In this document: piece by piece, positions 17,428 to 26,524 of the stretch
How positions within the stretch are numbered: position 1 is the stretch's first letter
How the letters are laid out: each line of letters opens with the position of its first letter
From: RPQK01 sp041946865
GTDB taxonomy: Bacteria; Acidobacteriota; UBA6911; RPQK01
Direction: 5' to 3'
Length of the DNA stretch: 42,098 nucleotides
NCBI GenBank assembly: GCA_041946865.1
Contig: JBHGBF010000064.1
Span: 1-42,098 of the forward strand
Program-made: the position numbers and the translations under genes
The notes under the pieces: generated by a model
The model's database searches: none
Seen by the model: only the letters and a program-made list of their open reading frames with translations
What the model was told of the DNA's origin: nothing

Positions 17428-20400
17428 ATGAGTTGTAAGTGCGTGGTGACATTTGTCCTGACGTTCTGCCTGGCGGTCTCGCCGTTGCTGGGTCAGATGG
17501 ACCGCGGCACGATCAGCGGGACGGTCAAGGACACGTCGGGCGGCGTTCTGTCGGGTGTCGAGATCACGGCCACCAATCAGGAAACCGGTGTCCAGACAAC
17601 AACGACCTCGAACGAAGTCGGAGACTATCGACTTCTCAGAATGCCGGTCGGCACTTATCGCATTGCTTTTTCGCTAGCCGGCTTCAAGACCTTCGAAAGG
17701 GCCGATTTCGGCGTCAGTGTCGGGCAGGTGCATCGTCTGGATGTGAGTCTGGAAGTCGGCGAGGTCAGCGACACGGTTGTTGTGTCGGCAGATTCAGAGC
17801 TGCTATCCGAGAATGCTCTCGTATCAACGACGCTTCAGAATGAGGTGATCACCGATCTCCCGCTCACCTTCTCCGGCGGTCGAATTGCCGAGGGGTTCGC
17901 CTTTGCGGTCACTCCAGGAGTGGAAGGCGACAGCTGGGAATCGTTCATGGGCGGCGGACAGGCCTTCAGCAAAGAGGTCCTGATCGACGGTATTTCGGCT
18001 ACGGCGCAGATACAGGGCAATTTCCTGGAAACGCCCGCCTCGATGGAAGCCATTCAGGAATTCAAAGTGCAGACCAGCGGCATGTCGGCTGAGTACGGCC
18101 GCACCAGCGGAGGCGTATTCAGCTATGCGCTCAAGTCCGGAACGAACGACTTCCATGGCAGTCTGCTTTATTACGGGCGAAACGAAGCCTTGAACGCCAA
18201 CACCTGGATGAATAACTGGAATCTCTCCCAAGACCCTGGTAATCCCCGTTACCGAAGGGCTCGGGACCGTGAATTCCTCTGGGGAGGCAGCGCCGGCGGC
18301 CCCGTCTACATTCCAGGGGTTTATAACGGCCGAGACCGAAGCTTCTTCTTCTTCGCCATCGAACACGACAACCGGGAGTCTTACCAGCTCGGCCCCATGG
18401 ACCGGACCGTTCCGCTGCCGGCTTTTCTGGACGGCGATTTCAGCGCGCTGCTGGACAAATCCAACGTCGTAGGAACCGATGTTTTGGGCCGCCCGGTTTA
18501 CTCGGGCCAGATCTACAATCCGGCCACGCTCCGGCAAGTGGAGGGCACGTGGGTATCGGATCCGTTCGAAGGAAACATCATACCCGCCTCTCAGATCAGC
18601 CCGATCTCGGCGCGGATTGCGAATCTGTTTCGCAAGCACTACCCGCCTGCAGTCAATCGGCTGACTAACAACAATGCGGGCACCTCGACCAACTCCCCCT
18701 GGTTCCGATTGACACAGTACACCATGAAGGGAGACCACCAGCTTTCGGATACGAACCGACTCAGCGCCTCCGTCGTGATCACCGAGAAACCTCGGGTGCT
18801 CGCCGACCAGGGCGGTATCTGGGATCCGGAGGACCCGAACGGGTTTGGCGGTCCGCTGGCGCGCGCGCGCAAACAAAACGTCCAGGGACGGCGCGTGACG
18901 CTCTCCGACAACTGGACGCTCAAGCCCAACGTGATCAACACGTTCTCGGCGGCTCTCAATCGATACATCAACGGCGGTTCATCAACTGCCGAAGAGGCCG
19001 GCTACAACTGGCTGCCGGAGCTGGGACTGGGATCGGCCAACCTGCCGAACTTCCCCAACATCCAATTCGGTGAGCCGGTTAACGGGGTATACACGACCGA
19101 GATCGGCGGGTCGCAGGGCGGCGGTGGCTATTACGCGGGCAATACTTTCATCGTCAGCGATTCAGTGGACTGGATTTTTGGCCGCCACGGCTTGAAGTTT
19201 GGCGGCGAATTCTGGCACATGCAGATGAACAGCCCCAGCTGGGGGGACATGCCGGAGTTCGATTTCGCCCACTACACGACCGGCCATCCCGGCGCCGATT
19301 ATACTGGTAACGTCGGTTTCGGTTTTGCCAGTTTCATGCTGGGAGCGGTGGATAGCGCGAATCGAAGCGTTGCTTCCTCACTGTATGGACGCCGAAACTA
19401 CTGGGATGTCTATGTCAATGATGACTTCAAGGTCTCGCCCAAGCTCACGCTGAACCTCGGCCTGCGCTGGGAGCAGACTCTTCCCTTGACGGAGAAGTAC
19501 GGTAACTGGGCCCACTTCAATCTGAATCGCAAGAATACCATTCACAACGTCATGGGCGCCTGGGAGTTCGCTACCGGGCCGGACACGACCTTCGAGGGAG
19601 ACAAGGACTGGAAGGAATTCAGTCCCCGATTGGGGTTCGCGTATCGTCTGAAAGACAAGACGGTGATTCGGGGTGGCTACGGCATCTTTTACAGCCCCAT
19701 CGGGATTCAATCCTGGGGCGCCGTGCCCTATGCCCCGTGGTCGATACCCGACATTTTCGGCACGGATTCCATGGCAAGCCTCCAGAATCTGCCGCGCTTC
19801 GACTGGGATAACACCTCGGGCTATCCGGGGAACTTCAAACCCGGTCAGCGAGACTCCAACTTCCTGTCTTGGGGAATCTTCTCCTATGACGAGGAAGCTT
19901 TGAAGGCCGGGTACACGCATCAGTGGAACGTGAGCGTGCAGCATTCGATCACCCCGAACACCATGTTTGAGGTGATCTACATGGGGAACGACGGAAATCG
20001 GCTGCACAGCGGCTTCCTGCGGCGCAACCAACCCAGGCGCGAGGAATACGAGGCCCTGCCCGACCCGGGAGCATGGATCCGGGACGCGGCCAGCGCTGCT
20101 GAGGCAGGCGTGAAGTATCCCTATGCAGGCTTTTCGGGCTATGCCGGCATGGCCATCACACCGCTCCCCCATATCGCCGGATGCGGCAACTGGGGAAGAG
20201 GTGACTACTGCCCTTGGAGTGAGCACTACTTCATCGGGTCTCCGCTGGGAAGCTCCAGTTACCAGTCTTTGCAGATGGTCTTCACACGGCGCATGAGCGC
20301 CGGTGTCGCATCCAACTTCTCTTACAACTTCTCGAAGGCCAAAGGCAATACAGAGACCGCCTTCGACGAAAGCTGGTCGACTACCGGAGGATGTTCCTAC

Positions 20401-21090
20401 TGGTCCTCCTGTACCGGCGTCCAGGACATCTACAACCTGGAAGAGGCGGCTGATACCGTAGTCAGCTACGATCAGACCCACGTGTTCAAAGGAACCGCTT
20501 CCCTCGAGCTGCCCTTCGGTCGCGGGAGGCACTGGCTCTCCAACGCTCACGGCGCGCTTGACGCCATTCTCGGCGGCTGGACTCTGACCGGGATTTTCCG
20601 CTACGCGAGCGGCCGGCCTATGGGAGTCACGCCCGCAGTCTGGCGGCCCGGATGGAGCAGCCTGTGGGGCGGAGGACCGGACAATGGGGCCGTGTACGCC
20701 GATGTTGCTCCGGGCGCCGACCTGGGCAAACGCTACTTCAACCCCAGCGGTTTCAACCCCGCCGAGACGGACGACCCCAACAATACGTATTTCGACAAGA
20801 GCAGCTTCTCGAACCCGACGGGTTGGAAGCTGGGCAACGGGAAGCGGTTATACGACGATCTTCGCGGCTTCTCGACGTTCAATGAAGACATCGGGATCAT
20901 GAAGTACTGGGGCATTCGTGAAGGTGTGCGGCTCCAGTTCCGGATGGAAATGCTGAACGCCTTCAACCGGCATCGTTTCGACGATCCGGCGACTAACCTG
21001 GGCAACAGCTCCACTTTCGGTCAGGTCCTTTCCGTGGGTGGATGGCTGGGGCCTCGCAACATCCAGTACGGTTTCCGCCTCCAGTGGTAG
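17428..21090 (+). CDS. Oar-like TonB-dependent receptor with carboxypeptidase-regulatory-like domain
   Basis: 1220 residues. The signal peptide (SCKCVVTFVLTFCLAVSPLL) is followed by a carboxypeptidase-regulatory-like beta-sandwich (GTISGTVKDTSGGVLSGVEI through VGEVSDTVVVSADSELL). A plug-like domain follows (EVLIDGISATAQIQGNFLET, then GRTSGGVFSYALKSGTNDFH), then a long outer-membrane beta barrel ending in IQYGFRLQW with the expected terminal aromatic residue. This architecture is expanded in Acidobacteriota and serves for uptake of large substrates or, as in Myxococcus Oar, for export-related tasks. Shared operator boxes link it to the GH42 enzyme and XylR-type regulator, suggesting import of a galactose-containing oligosaccharide. 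The start was chosen for its Shine-Dalgarno and signal peptide. Confidence 0.93.
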   Translation: MSCKCVVTFVLTFCLAVSPLLGQMDRGTISGTVKDTSGGVLSGVEITATNQETGVQTTTTSNEVGDYRLLRMPVGTYRIAFSLAGFKTFERADFGVSVGQVHRLDVSLEVGEVSDTVVVSADSELLSENALVSTTLQNEVITDLPLTFSGGRIAEGFAFAVTPGVEGDSWESFMGGGQAFSKEVLIDGISATAQIQGNFLETPASMEAIQEFKVQTSGMSAEYGRTSGGVFSYALKSGTNDFHGSLLYYGRNEALNANTWMNNWNLSQDPGNPRYRRARDREFLWGGSAGGPVYIPGVYNGRDRSFFFFAIEHDNRESYQLGPMDRTVPLPAFLDGDFSALLDKSNVVGTDVLGRPVYSGQIYNPATLRQVEGTWVSDPFEGNIIPASQISPISARIANLFRKHYPPAVNRLTNNNAGTSTNSPWFRLTQYTMKGDHQLSDTNRLSASVVITEKPRVLADQGGIWDPEDPNGFGGPLARARKQNVQGRRVTLSDNWTLKPNVINTFSAALNRYINGGSSTAEEAGYNWLPELGLGSANLPNFPNIQFGEPVNGVYTTEIGGSQGGGGYYAGNTFIVSDSVDWIFGRHGLKFGGEFWHMQMNSPSWGDMPEFDFAHYTTGHPGADYTGNVGFGFASFMLGAVDSANRSVASSLYGRRNYWDVYVNDDFKVSPKLTLNLGLRWEQTLPLTEKYGNWAHFNLNRKNTIHNVMGAWEFATGPDTTFEGDKDWKEFSPRLGFAYRLKDKTVIRGGYGIFYSPIGIQSWGAVPYAPWSIPDIFGTDSMASLQNLPRFDWDNTSGYPGNFKPGQRDSNFLSWGIFSYDEEALKAGYTHQWNVSVQHSITPNTMFEVIYMGNDGNRLHSGFLRRNQPRREEYEALPDPGAWIRDAASAAEAGVKYPYAGFSGYAGMAITPLPHIAGCGNWGRGDYCPWSEHYFIGSPLGSSSYQSLQMVFTRRMSAGVASNFSYNFSKAKGNTETAFDESWSTTGGCSYWSSCTGVQDIYNLEEAADTVVSYDQTHVFKGTASLELPFGRGRHWLSNAHGALDAILGGWTLTGIFRYASGRPMGVTPAVWRPGWSSLWGGGPDNGAVYADVAPGADLGKRYFNPSGFNPAETDDPNNTYFDKSSFSNPTGWKLGNGKRLYDDLRGFSTFNEDIGIMKYWGIREGVRLQFRMEMLNAFNRHRFDDPATNLGNSSTFGQVLSVGGWLGPRNIQYGFRLQW

Positions 21091-21106
21091 AGGCTGGTTC
21101 CTGAGT

Positions 21107-21132
21107 GGGGGGAAGGCTTCGGCCCTCCCCCC
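21107..21132 (+). terminator. Strong GC hairpin downstream of the receptor gene
   Basis: A stem of 11 positions with one mismatch: GGGGGGAAGGC (21107-21117), UUCG tetraloop (21118-21121), GCCCTCCCCCC (21122-21132). It begins 17 bp past the stop codon. No T-tract follows, so it may act as a Rho-independent terminator of low efficiency or as a 3' stabiliser. Confidence 0.55.
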
Positions 21133-21193
21133 GTTCAAGAAGTAGTGAGCCACCGCTGAATCTGAAACAAGGGACCTCCGGGGCCACTTGATT

Positions 21194-21718
21194 TTATGCC
21201 GGCTCCTCGCGAAGACCGGGGGGCAATTTTTTCCGTAACTCAGGATACACCTCAACCAGGCGGAGAATGTCGGCCAGGTCTTTTTGCCGCTTGCTTCTTC
21301 TTCTCGTCTGATCCAGATAGGCCCACACTTTACCCTGGAGCAGATCGCCAAGCGCCGCTACCTTCATCCGGTATCCCAAGACTTCTTTCTCGCTCGCGCC
21401 GCGGATAAACGCCTGGTATCTCGGATCGATTTGAAGCTGAATTCGCAGATCCGAATGAGGGCTGTCGAGGTTGACACTGTGTTCGAAGCGGGTGACCCTC
21501 AGCCCACGATTTCGGGCGGCTTCAGAGACAGACTGGAGGTTGTCGACAGCGACTACGACATCGACGTCCAGACTGACGACCGGTTCGACGTAAGCGTTAA
21601 CCGCCAGGCCGCCAATCAGGCAGTACTCCGAGCCGGTCTCCGCCATGATATCGAGAAAGATCTGGATCACATCCGCTGAGCCGTTGGCCACAGAGTTAAT
21701 GAACTCTTTGCCTGTCAC
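21194..21718 (-). CDS. Nucleotidyltransferase-fold protein of unknown role
   Basis: About 174 residues if started at the GTG at 21718 (VTGKEFINSVANGSADVIQI). The core reads CLIGGLAVNAYVEPVVSLDVDVVV, matching the GG-(A)V-A...D-x-D pattern of the minimal nucleotidyltransferases related to AbiEii-like and antitoxin/toxin-type proteins. The C-terminus (KVWAYLDQTRRRSKRQKDLADIL) is typical of that group, where KRQKDLAD-type motifs follow a helical bundle. A longer in-frame ORF to 21790 exists, but its first residues (TTRHIASM) belong to the decayed nucleoside transporter upstream, so the start must be later. No Shine-Dalgarno is evident; an ATG at 21646 is another option. Function is not predictable. 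Confidence 0.65.
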   Translation of the reverse strand: MTGKEFINSVANGSADVIQIFLDIMAETGSEYCLIGGLAVNAYVEPVVSLDVDVVVAVDNLQSVSEAARNRGLRVTRFEHSVNLDSPHSDLRIQLQIDPRYQAFIRGASEKEVLGYRMKVAALGDLLQGKVWAYLDQTRRRSKRQKDLADILRLVEVYPELRKKLPPGLREEPA

Positions 21719-22252
21719 TCGCTTATCGTAACACGGGACGAACAATGCGCGTCCGAACAGAGCCATGCTCGCAATGTGCCGTGTGGTCACGAGCGGCGCT
21801 TCGGTCGGCCCATGAAGACATTGGCAGCGGCGACAAGAGATTCGGCGCCGCTCACGCCCATAAGCCGCCTCATGACCCGGGCCATCAGGCCCACGATGAA
21901 CTGCATGACACCGAGGTAGTAAAGGCAGCTGAAGAAGCTCGAGATGAAAATGACGATGGGCAGCGCCCGGAAAGCGAAGACCATCTTGTCGGGCGACGGA
22001 TCGGTCACCAGCCAGCCGAAAAGAAACTTTCCGCCTTCGTCCGCGAAGAGAATCAGCCGAGTCACGGCATCAGCGGTTACCTGCAGCAGATGGCGCCCGA
22101 GACTCAATCGCAACACGAAGAGCGCGACCCCCAACTGGAGTCCCAGGTCCCCACGCCACTGTCTTCCAACGAATGCGAGCGCGGTGATTCGAGAGCAGGT
22201 AACCCAAACCGAGCAGGAAGCACAGCCCCAGTACGCCGACGGCACGTTCCAT
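21719..22252 (-). pseudogene. Decayed concentrative nucleoside transporter (NupC/CNT family), 5' part only
   Basis: The ATG at 22252 starts MERAVGVLGLCFLLGLGYLL and then SNHRARIRWKTVAWG, the CNT N-terminus. A one-base insertion then shifts the frame; the family sequence continues as LGLQLGVALFVLRLSLG, LFADEGGKFLFGWLV, FRALPIVIFISSFFSCLYYL and AAANVFMG. A one-base loss restores the first frame, giving TEAPLVTTRHIASM, where intact relatives read (MGQ)TEAPL. After that, homology fades near 21740 and about 250 C-terminal residues, roughly three fifths of the protein, are missing and replaced by the nucleotidyltransferase gene. Two compensating frameshifts plus truncation show it is not functional. 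The transporter identification is from recognisable motifs only. Confidence 0.8.
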
Positions 22253-22356
22253 ATGCGGTCGGATTAAACCGGAAACCGGGGGCCGTGGCCAATGACAAAT
22301 GCGTGGCACGCTCGCCATTGACCGGGCCTTTACGAGCGGTCACCAAATTCCCAAGA

Positions 22357-22412
22357 GTAACCCCTCAGTTTTTTGTTCGGAGTGTGGCAGCAACGAGGAG
22401 AGAGGCCGGTGC
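22357..22412 (+). repeat. 56-bp repeat in the leader of the second TonB-dependent receptor (copy 1)
   Basis: Identical over all 56 bp to 42043-42098, where it runs into the window edge. It begins GTAACCCCTCAGTTTTTTG and ends GAGGCCGGTGC. Here it lies 77-132 bp upstream of the receptor start. Downstream sequence can pair with it: CGAGGAG (22395-22401) with CTCCTCG (22444-22450), enclosing a second hairpin around TGCTCCC/GGGGGCA. It could be a structured mRNA leader or the end of a duplicated segment. Confidence 0.9.
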
Positions 22413-22488
22413 TCCCGGGGGGGCAAGCCGGTCTGACTGCAGACTCCTCGCGACAGGGGTCCTCATGCCGGGCTATGGGAGGGTTAAG

Positions 22489-25400
22489 ATGCTCGAACAC
22501 CGTTTTTTCCTAGGGAGGAGGCACGTTTGTTCGGCCGTCCTCTTCCTTGTATTCGTCCTCATCCTTCCGGTCGCTGTGTTCGCTCAGACTACCACGTTGA
22601 ACGGGGTCGTTCGTGACCCTCAGGACATGGTGGTGCCGGGAGCCGAGTTAACACTGACCAACAGCGCGACTGCCTGGTCTAAAACCACATTGACGGATGA
22701 TGAAGGGCGTTTCGCTTTCGCACAACTGGTTCCGGGCGAGTACCAGTTGAAGGCGGAACTGCCGGGCTTTAAGACGATCAACGTCGAGAAGCTTCGCCTC
22801 CTCGTCGACACCCCAACGACATTGGATCTCAAGTTCCAGATGGGCGAGGTGACTGAAACCGTCATCGTCACCGGCGAACAGCTTCTGAACAAGGTGGACG
22901 CCTCGATCGGAAACCCGTTCAACGAGATGCAGATCGTGGAACTGCCGCTGGAGTCCAGAAATGTATTCAGCCTCCTGACTCTCCAGCCGGGAGTGACGCA
23001 GGCCGGCTATGTCGCAGGCGCCCGTAGCGACCAGTCCAACCTGACGCTGGACGGGATCGACGTGAATGAGCAGCAGCAGGGCACGGCTTTCGAGTCCGTC
23101 CTGCGCATCACGCCGGACTCGGTCCAGGAATTCCGGGTGACCACAACCAACCCGAATGCCAGCCAGGGACGTTCCTCGGGCGCGCAGGTTTCCTTAGTCA
23201 CAAAGAGCGGGACTAACGATTTCCACGGCAGCCTGTACACCTACCATCGCAACACGGTCACAACCGCCAACAACTTCTTCAACAACCGGGCCGTGGATGA
23301 GGAAGGCAAGCCGGATCCCGTCGAGCGTCCCGCACTGCTGCGCACCCTTTACGGGGGAACTCTCGGTGGACCCATTGTCAGGGACAAGTTCTTCTTTTTC
23401 TTCAACTACGAAGGCCGCAAGGACCGGAAGCAGGAGAGCATCGTGCAGACTGTCCCGCTGGCTCACCTGGGACAGGGGATCGTCAAGTATGAAAACACGG
23501 ACGGCGAGATCGTCTCGCTGAGCCCGAACGACATCAACACGCTGTACCCGGTGGGGATCAACCCCGCCGCAACGCAGGCGCTGGCAGAGGCGGCTGCGAA
23601 ATATCCAGCCAATGACAATACCGTCGGCGATAGCATCAATACCGGGGGCTTTCGTTTCAACGCGCCGTTGCCCGTGGATTGGAACGCCTACATCGCCAGG
23701 TTCGACTTCCTGCCGAACGACAGCCACATGCTGGCAGCGCGCCTGAACTATCAGTCCGACAACGAGCTCAGGGCGAGTGCCTTCCCGGACACCCCGGCGC
23801 CGGCGCTCTGGACCCACCCGATCGGTCTCGCACTGTCAGACACCTGGTCGATCAGCAACACGGTTCAGAACACTGTCCGATACGGTCTCACACGCCAGGC
23901 GTTTTCCCAACAGGGGGACTCGGCCGAAAACGCGATCAGTTTCAGGTTCGTCTATTCGCCGCTCAGCTTTGCCCGAACCCTGAGCCGCACCACTCCGGTT
24001 CACAATTTTGTCGACGATCTCACCTGGATCAAGGGAGACCACCAGTTCCAGTTTGGCGGCAACATTCGATTGGTCCGCAATCAGCGCAAGTCCCTGGCTG
24101 GGACCTTCGACAGCGCGATCATCAACCCGTACTACTACGCGAATTCAGGGTCGTCCTTGCTGGACCCGATCGAGGATCTAGGCTCGGGGAGCGATTTGGC
24201 GCTAATGAGCGGAGTCGCGGCTGTCCTCGGCCGCTTCTCGCAATACGGAGCGGCCTATAACTTCGACGTTGCCGGAAACCCGGTCCCCGTCGGGACTCCA
24301 AATGCCAGGGAGTTTGCCACCGAGGAGTATGAGTGGTATGCGCAGGATACCTGGAAATTGCACCCGACCCTGACCTTGACCGCCGGCGTTCGGTGGAGCA
24401 TGAATACGCCGGTGAACGAGACGAGCGGCTTCCAGGTCAAACCGACCGTCAGCTTGGGTGATTACTTCGAACGCCGCAAGCAGGCTGCGTACAATGGAAC
24501 GGTTTTCGAAGACATCATCTCGATCGACACTGCCGGGCCTCATTACAACAAACCCGGATGGTACGAGCAGGAATGGGACAACTTCGCTCCCAGGGCGTCG
24601 CTGGCCTGGAGCCCGGATTTTGACAACGGAGTGTTGAAAGCGATCTTCGGCAGCCGCGGCAAGTCGGTCATGAGAGGCGGCTTCGGCATGTCCTATGACC
24701 GCGTGGGGAGCGCGCTTGCTGTCTTTTTCGACCTCAACAACGAGCTGGGCTACTCCTCAGGATGGACCGTCCCGGCAAATGCGTTTAATACCAGCACCAG
24801 GCCGGCCCCGCTGTTCACCGGCTTCGGCCAGGACATCCGAAACTTCCCCGGCGTTGTGGTTCCCGACAACCTGGAATTTCCGCTCTCACATCCTGCCGAC
24901 GGCAGCATGCGCATCGAGTCGACGCTCGATGATTCCATCGTGACACCGGTCAACTACAACTGGACCTTCTCCTGGGGCAGAGAGCTTCCCCACGGATTCT
25001 TCATCGAGGGGATGTATATCGGCCGCCAGGCGCGTAATCTGCTGGCGCAACGGGATGTCTTGCCGGCCAACAACTTCCGCGACCCGAAGTCGGGGATGGA
25101 CTGGTACCAGGCAGCCCGCGTGCTCGCCGATGCGCGCCAAAACAACGTACCGATCGAGGATATTCCGGCAATACCGTATTTCGAGAACCTGTTTCCGGAT
25201 TTCGTCGACGGCAACCACCCGTACGCAGCCTTTCCTACTCCGACTCAAAGCGTGTACTTCATGGTTTCTCGGGACGGCTGGGATTATCCCGATTGGACCT
25301 TCATCCAATCGGGGGACACCCTGAACGGTATGGGCATATACCCCAACATCTTCTTCCATCCGCAGTGGGGTTCACTGACCACCTGGAGCACAATTGCGCG

Positions 25401-26184
25401 GTCGGATTATCACGCGTTCGCTCTGAACCTCCGGAGACGAATGGCGCCGCTGGCTTTCGATTTCAACTACACGTTCAGCAAGTCCATCGACAATGCCTCC
25501 GGACTCCAGAACGAAGACGCGTGGGATGCTTCCGCCTTCATCATCAACTCCCTCAGGCCGGACGATATGCGATCGCTTTCGGACTTCGATATCACCCACA
25601 TAATCAACGCCAACTGGGACTACGCCTTGCCCTTCGGCAAGGGACATCGTTTTCTCAGCGGGCTCCATCCCGTGGCCGAAGCCATTCTCGGCGGATGGAA
25701 GTCGACAGGAATCCTGCGCTGGAACAGCGGCTTGCCGACGGGCAGGACCGTCGATATGTCCGGCTGGGTGACCAACTGGCAGATTCGCAGTGCGAACGTC
25801 CGGATTCGGCCGATCGAGGCCAGCCCGACGAAGAGCGGCGAGGCGCCCAACCTGTTTACTGATACCGAGTATGCCTACCAGAGTTTCCGGACGCCGTACG
25901 CGGGCGAGAGCGGGGACCGGAATATTTGGAGACTCCAGGGGTACGTGGCTTTGGACCTGGGCGTCTACAAATCGTTCCGGATGCCGTTTGCCGAAGGACA
26001 CCAGCTGACCTTCCGCTGGGAGACGTTTAACGTCACCAATACCCAGCGCTTGGGCGGTGGGATCTCGTCGCTGACCATGGGGCTCGACCCGTTCCTCGGC
26101 GAACCCGGCCCTGACTTCGGTAAAATCACCGATATCCAGGGATCTCCGCGAGTCATGCAGTTCGGTTTGCGGTACGACTTCTAA
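22489..26184 (+). CDS. Oar-like TonB-dependent receptor with carboxypeptidase-regulatory-like domain
   Basis: 1231 residues from the ATG at 22489 (MLEHRFFLGRRH), which has a GGAGGG Shine-Dalgarno at 22478-22483; a second ATG at 22465 is less well placed. The signal segment is SAVLFLVFVLILPVAVFAQ. The regulatory-like beta-sandwich follows (TTLNGVVRDPQDMVVPGAEL through EVTETVIVTGEQLL), then a plug-like region (LTLDGIDVNEQQQGTAF, SSGAQVSLVTKSGTNDFHGS) and a barrel ending in MQFGLRYDF. It resembles the first receptor in design but is clearly divergent. No hydrolase accompanies it, so the substrate cannot be guessed. A perfect-stem terminator follows the stop. Confidence 0.93.
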   Translation: MLEHRFFLGRRHVCSAVLFLVFVLILPVAVFAQTTTLNGVVRDPQDMVVPGAELTLTNSATAWSKTTLTDDEGRFAFAQLVPGEYQLKAELPGFKTINVEKLRLLVDTPTTLDLKFQMGEVTETVIVTGEQLLNKVDASIGNPFNEMQIVELPLESRNVFSLLTLQPGVTQAGYVAGARSDQSNLTLDGIDVNEQQQGTAFESVLRITPDSVQEFRVTTTNPNASQGRSSGAQVSLVTKSGTNDFHGSLYTYHRNTVTTANNFFNNRAVDEEGKPDPVERPALLRTLYGGTLGGPIVRDKFFFFFNYEGRKDRKQESIVQTVPLAHLGQGIVKYENTDGEIVSLSPNDINTLYPVGINPAATQALAEAAAKYPANDNTVGDSINTGGFRFNAPLPVDWNAYIARFDFLPNDSHMLAARLNYQSDNELRASAFPDTPAPALWTHPIGLALSDTWSISNTVQNTVRYGLTRQAFSQQGDSAENAISFRFVYSPLSFARTLSRTTPVHNFVDDLTWIKGDHQFQFGGNIRLVRNQRKSLAGTFDSAIINPYYYANSGSSLLDPIEDLGSGSDLALMSGVAAVLGRFSQYGAAYNFDVAGNPVPVGTPNAREFATEEYEWYAQDTWKLHPTLTLTAGVRWSMNTPVNETSGFQVKPTVSLGDYFERRKQAAYNGTVFEDIISIDTAGPHYNKPGWYEQEWDNFAPRASLAWSPDFDNGVLKAIFGSRGKSVMRGGFGMSYDRVGSALAVFFDLNNELGYSSGWTVPANAFNTSTRPAPLFTGFGQDIRNFPGVVVPDNLEFPLSHPADGSMRIESTLDDSIVTPVNYNWTFSWGRELPHGFFIEGMYIGRQARNLLAQRDVLPANNFRDPKSGMDWYQAARVLADARQNNVPIEDIPAIPYFENLFPDFVDGNHPYAAFPTPTQSVYFMVSRDGWDYPDWTFIQSGDTLNGMGIYPNIFFHPQWGSLTTWSTIARSDYHAFALNLRRRMAPLAFDFNYTFSKSIDNASGLQNEDAWDASAFIINSLRPDDMRSLSDFDITHIINANWDYALPFGKGHRFLSGLHPVAEAILGGWKSTGILRWNSGLPTGRTVDMSGWVTNWQIRSANVRIRPIEASPTKSGEAPNLFTDTEYAYQSFRTPYAGESGDRNIWRLQGYVALDLGVYKSFRMPFAEGHQLTFRWETFNVTNTQRLGGGISSLTMGLDPFLGEPGPDFGKITDIQGSPRVMQFGLRYDF

Positions 26185-26210
26185 TCGGGACCTTCTATTC
26201 GTCGATCCTC

Positions 26211-26237
26211 AAGGGCCAGGCCTTCTGCCTGGCCCTT
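26211..26237 (+). terminator. Rho-independent terminator of the second receptor gene
   Basis: A perfect 11-bp stem (26211-26221 with 26227-26237: AAGGGCCAGGC and its complement) around a 5-base loop CTTCT, followed by TCTGTTT. It starts 27 bp after the receptor stop codon. Confidence 0.85.
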
Positions 26238-26524
26238 TCTGTTTAACGGCCCGACCGAGGGCGCGGTTGATGGAAACAGCCTTTTATTGCCTGAGGTTTT
26301 TAACTTGATTGGTTTAGACGCTTTCTTGCAAGCATGCAATCCCTCAGTTTTCGGTCCCGGAGGTCCGTTAGGACCAACACGTTTAGAAAACCAGAGAGCG
26401 ACATTCCCCAAATGCTGAGCGAGGCGGGATTCGAAGTTTTCCTGTTTAACGCCCGACACGTGAATTGGCAAAAGCAGACGGGGCAAGGTCTTGAAGGCTT
26501 CTCCGCTCCGCGGCTCCGGGCGGT
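26238..26524. other. Gene-free stretch between convergent genes
   Basis: 287 bp between the receptor terminator and the chemoreceptor stop. No ORF with family features, no clear terminator for the minus-strand gene and no recognised RNA. A short segment at 26339-26360 (CCCTCAGTTTT followed by CGG) loosely resembles the 56-bp repeat at 22357, but the match is too short to call a copy. Confidence 0.4.

Noticed and set aside
19378..20550. 390-residue minus-strand ORF inside the first receptor gene
   Set aside because: Antisense shadow of the beta-barrel region; no start context or domain.
21745..22488. N-terminal extension of the second receptor by 248 residues
   Set aside because: That sequence is the antisense of the transporter pseudogene and a non-coding leader; a signal peptide and Shine-Dalgarno point to the start at 22489.
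26339..26365. Possible third copy of the 56-bp repeat
   Set aside because: Only about 11 contiguous bases match and the rest diverges; chance similarity cannot be excluded.
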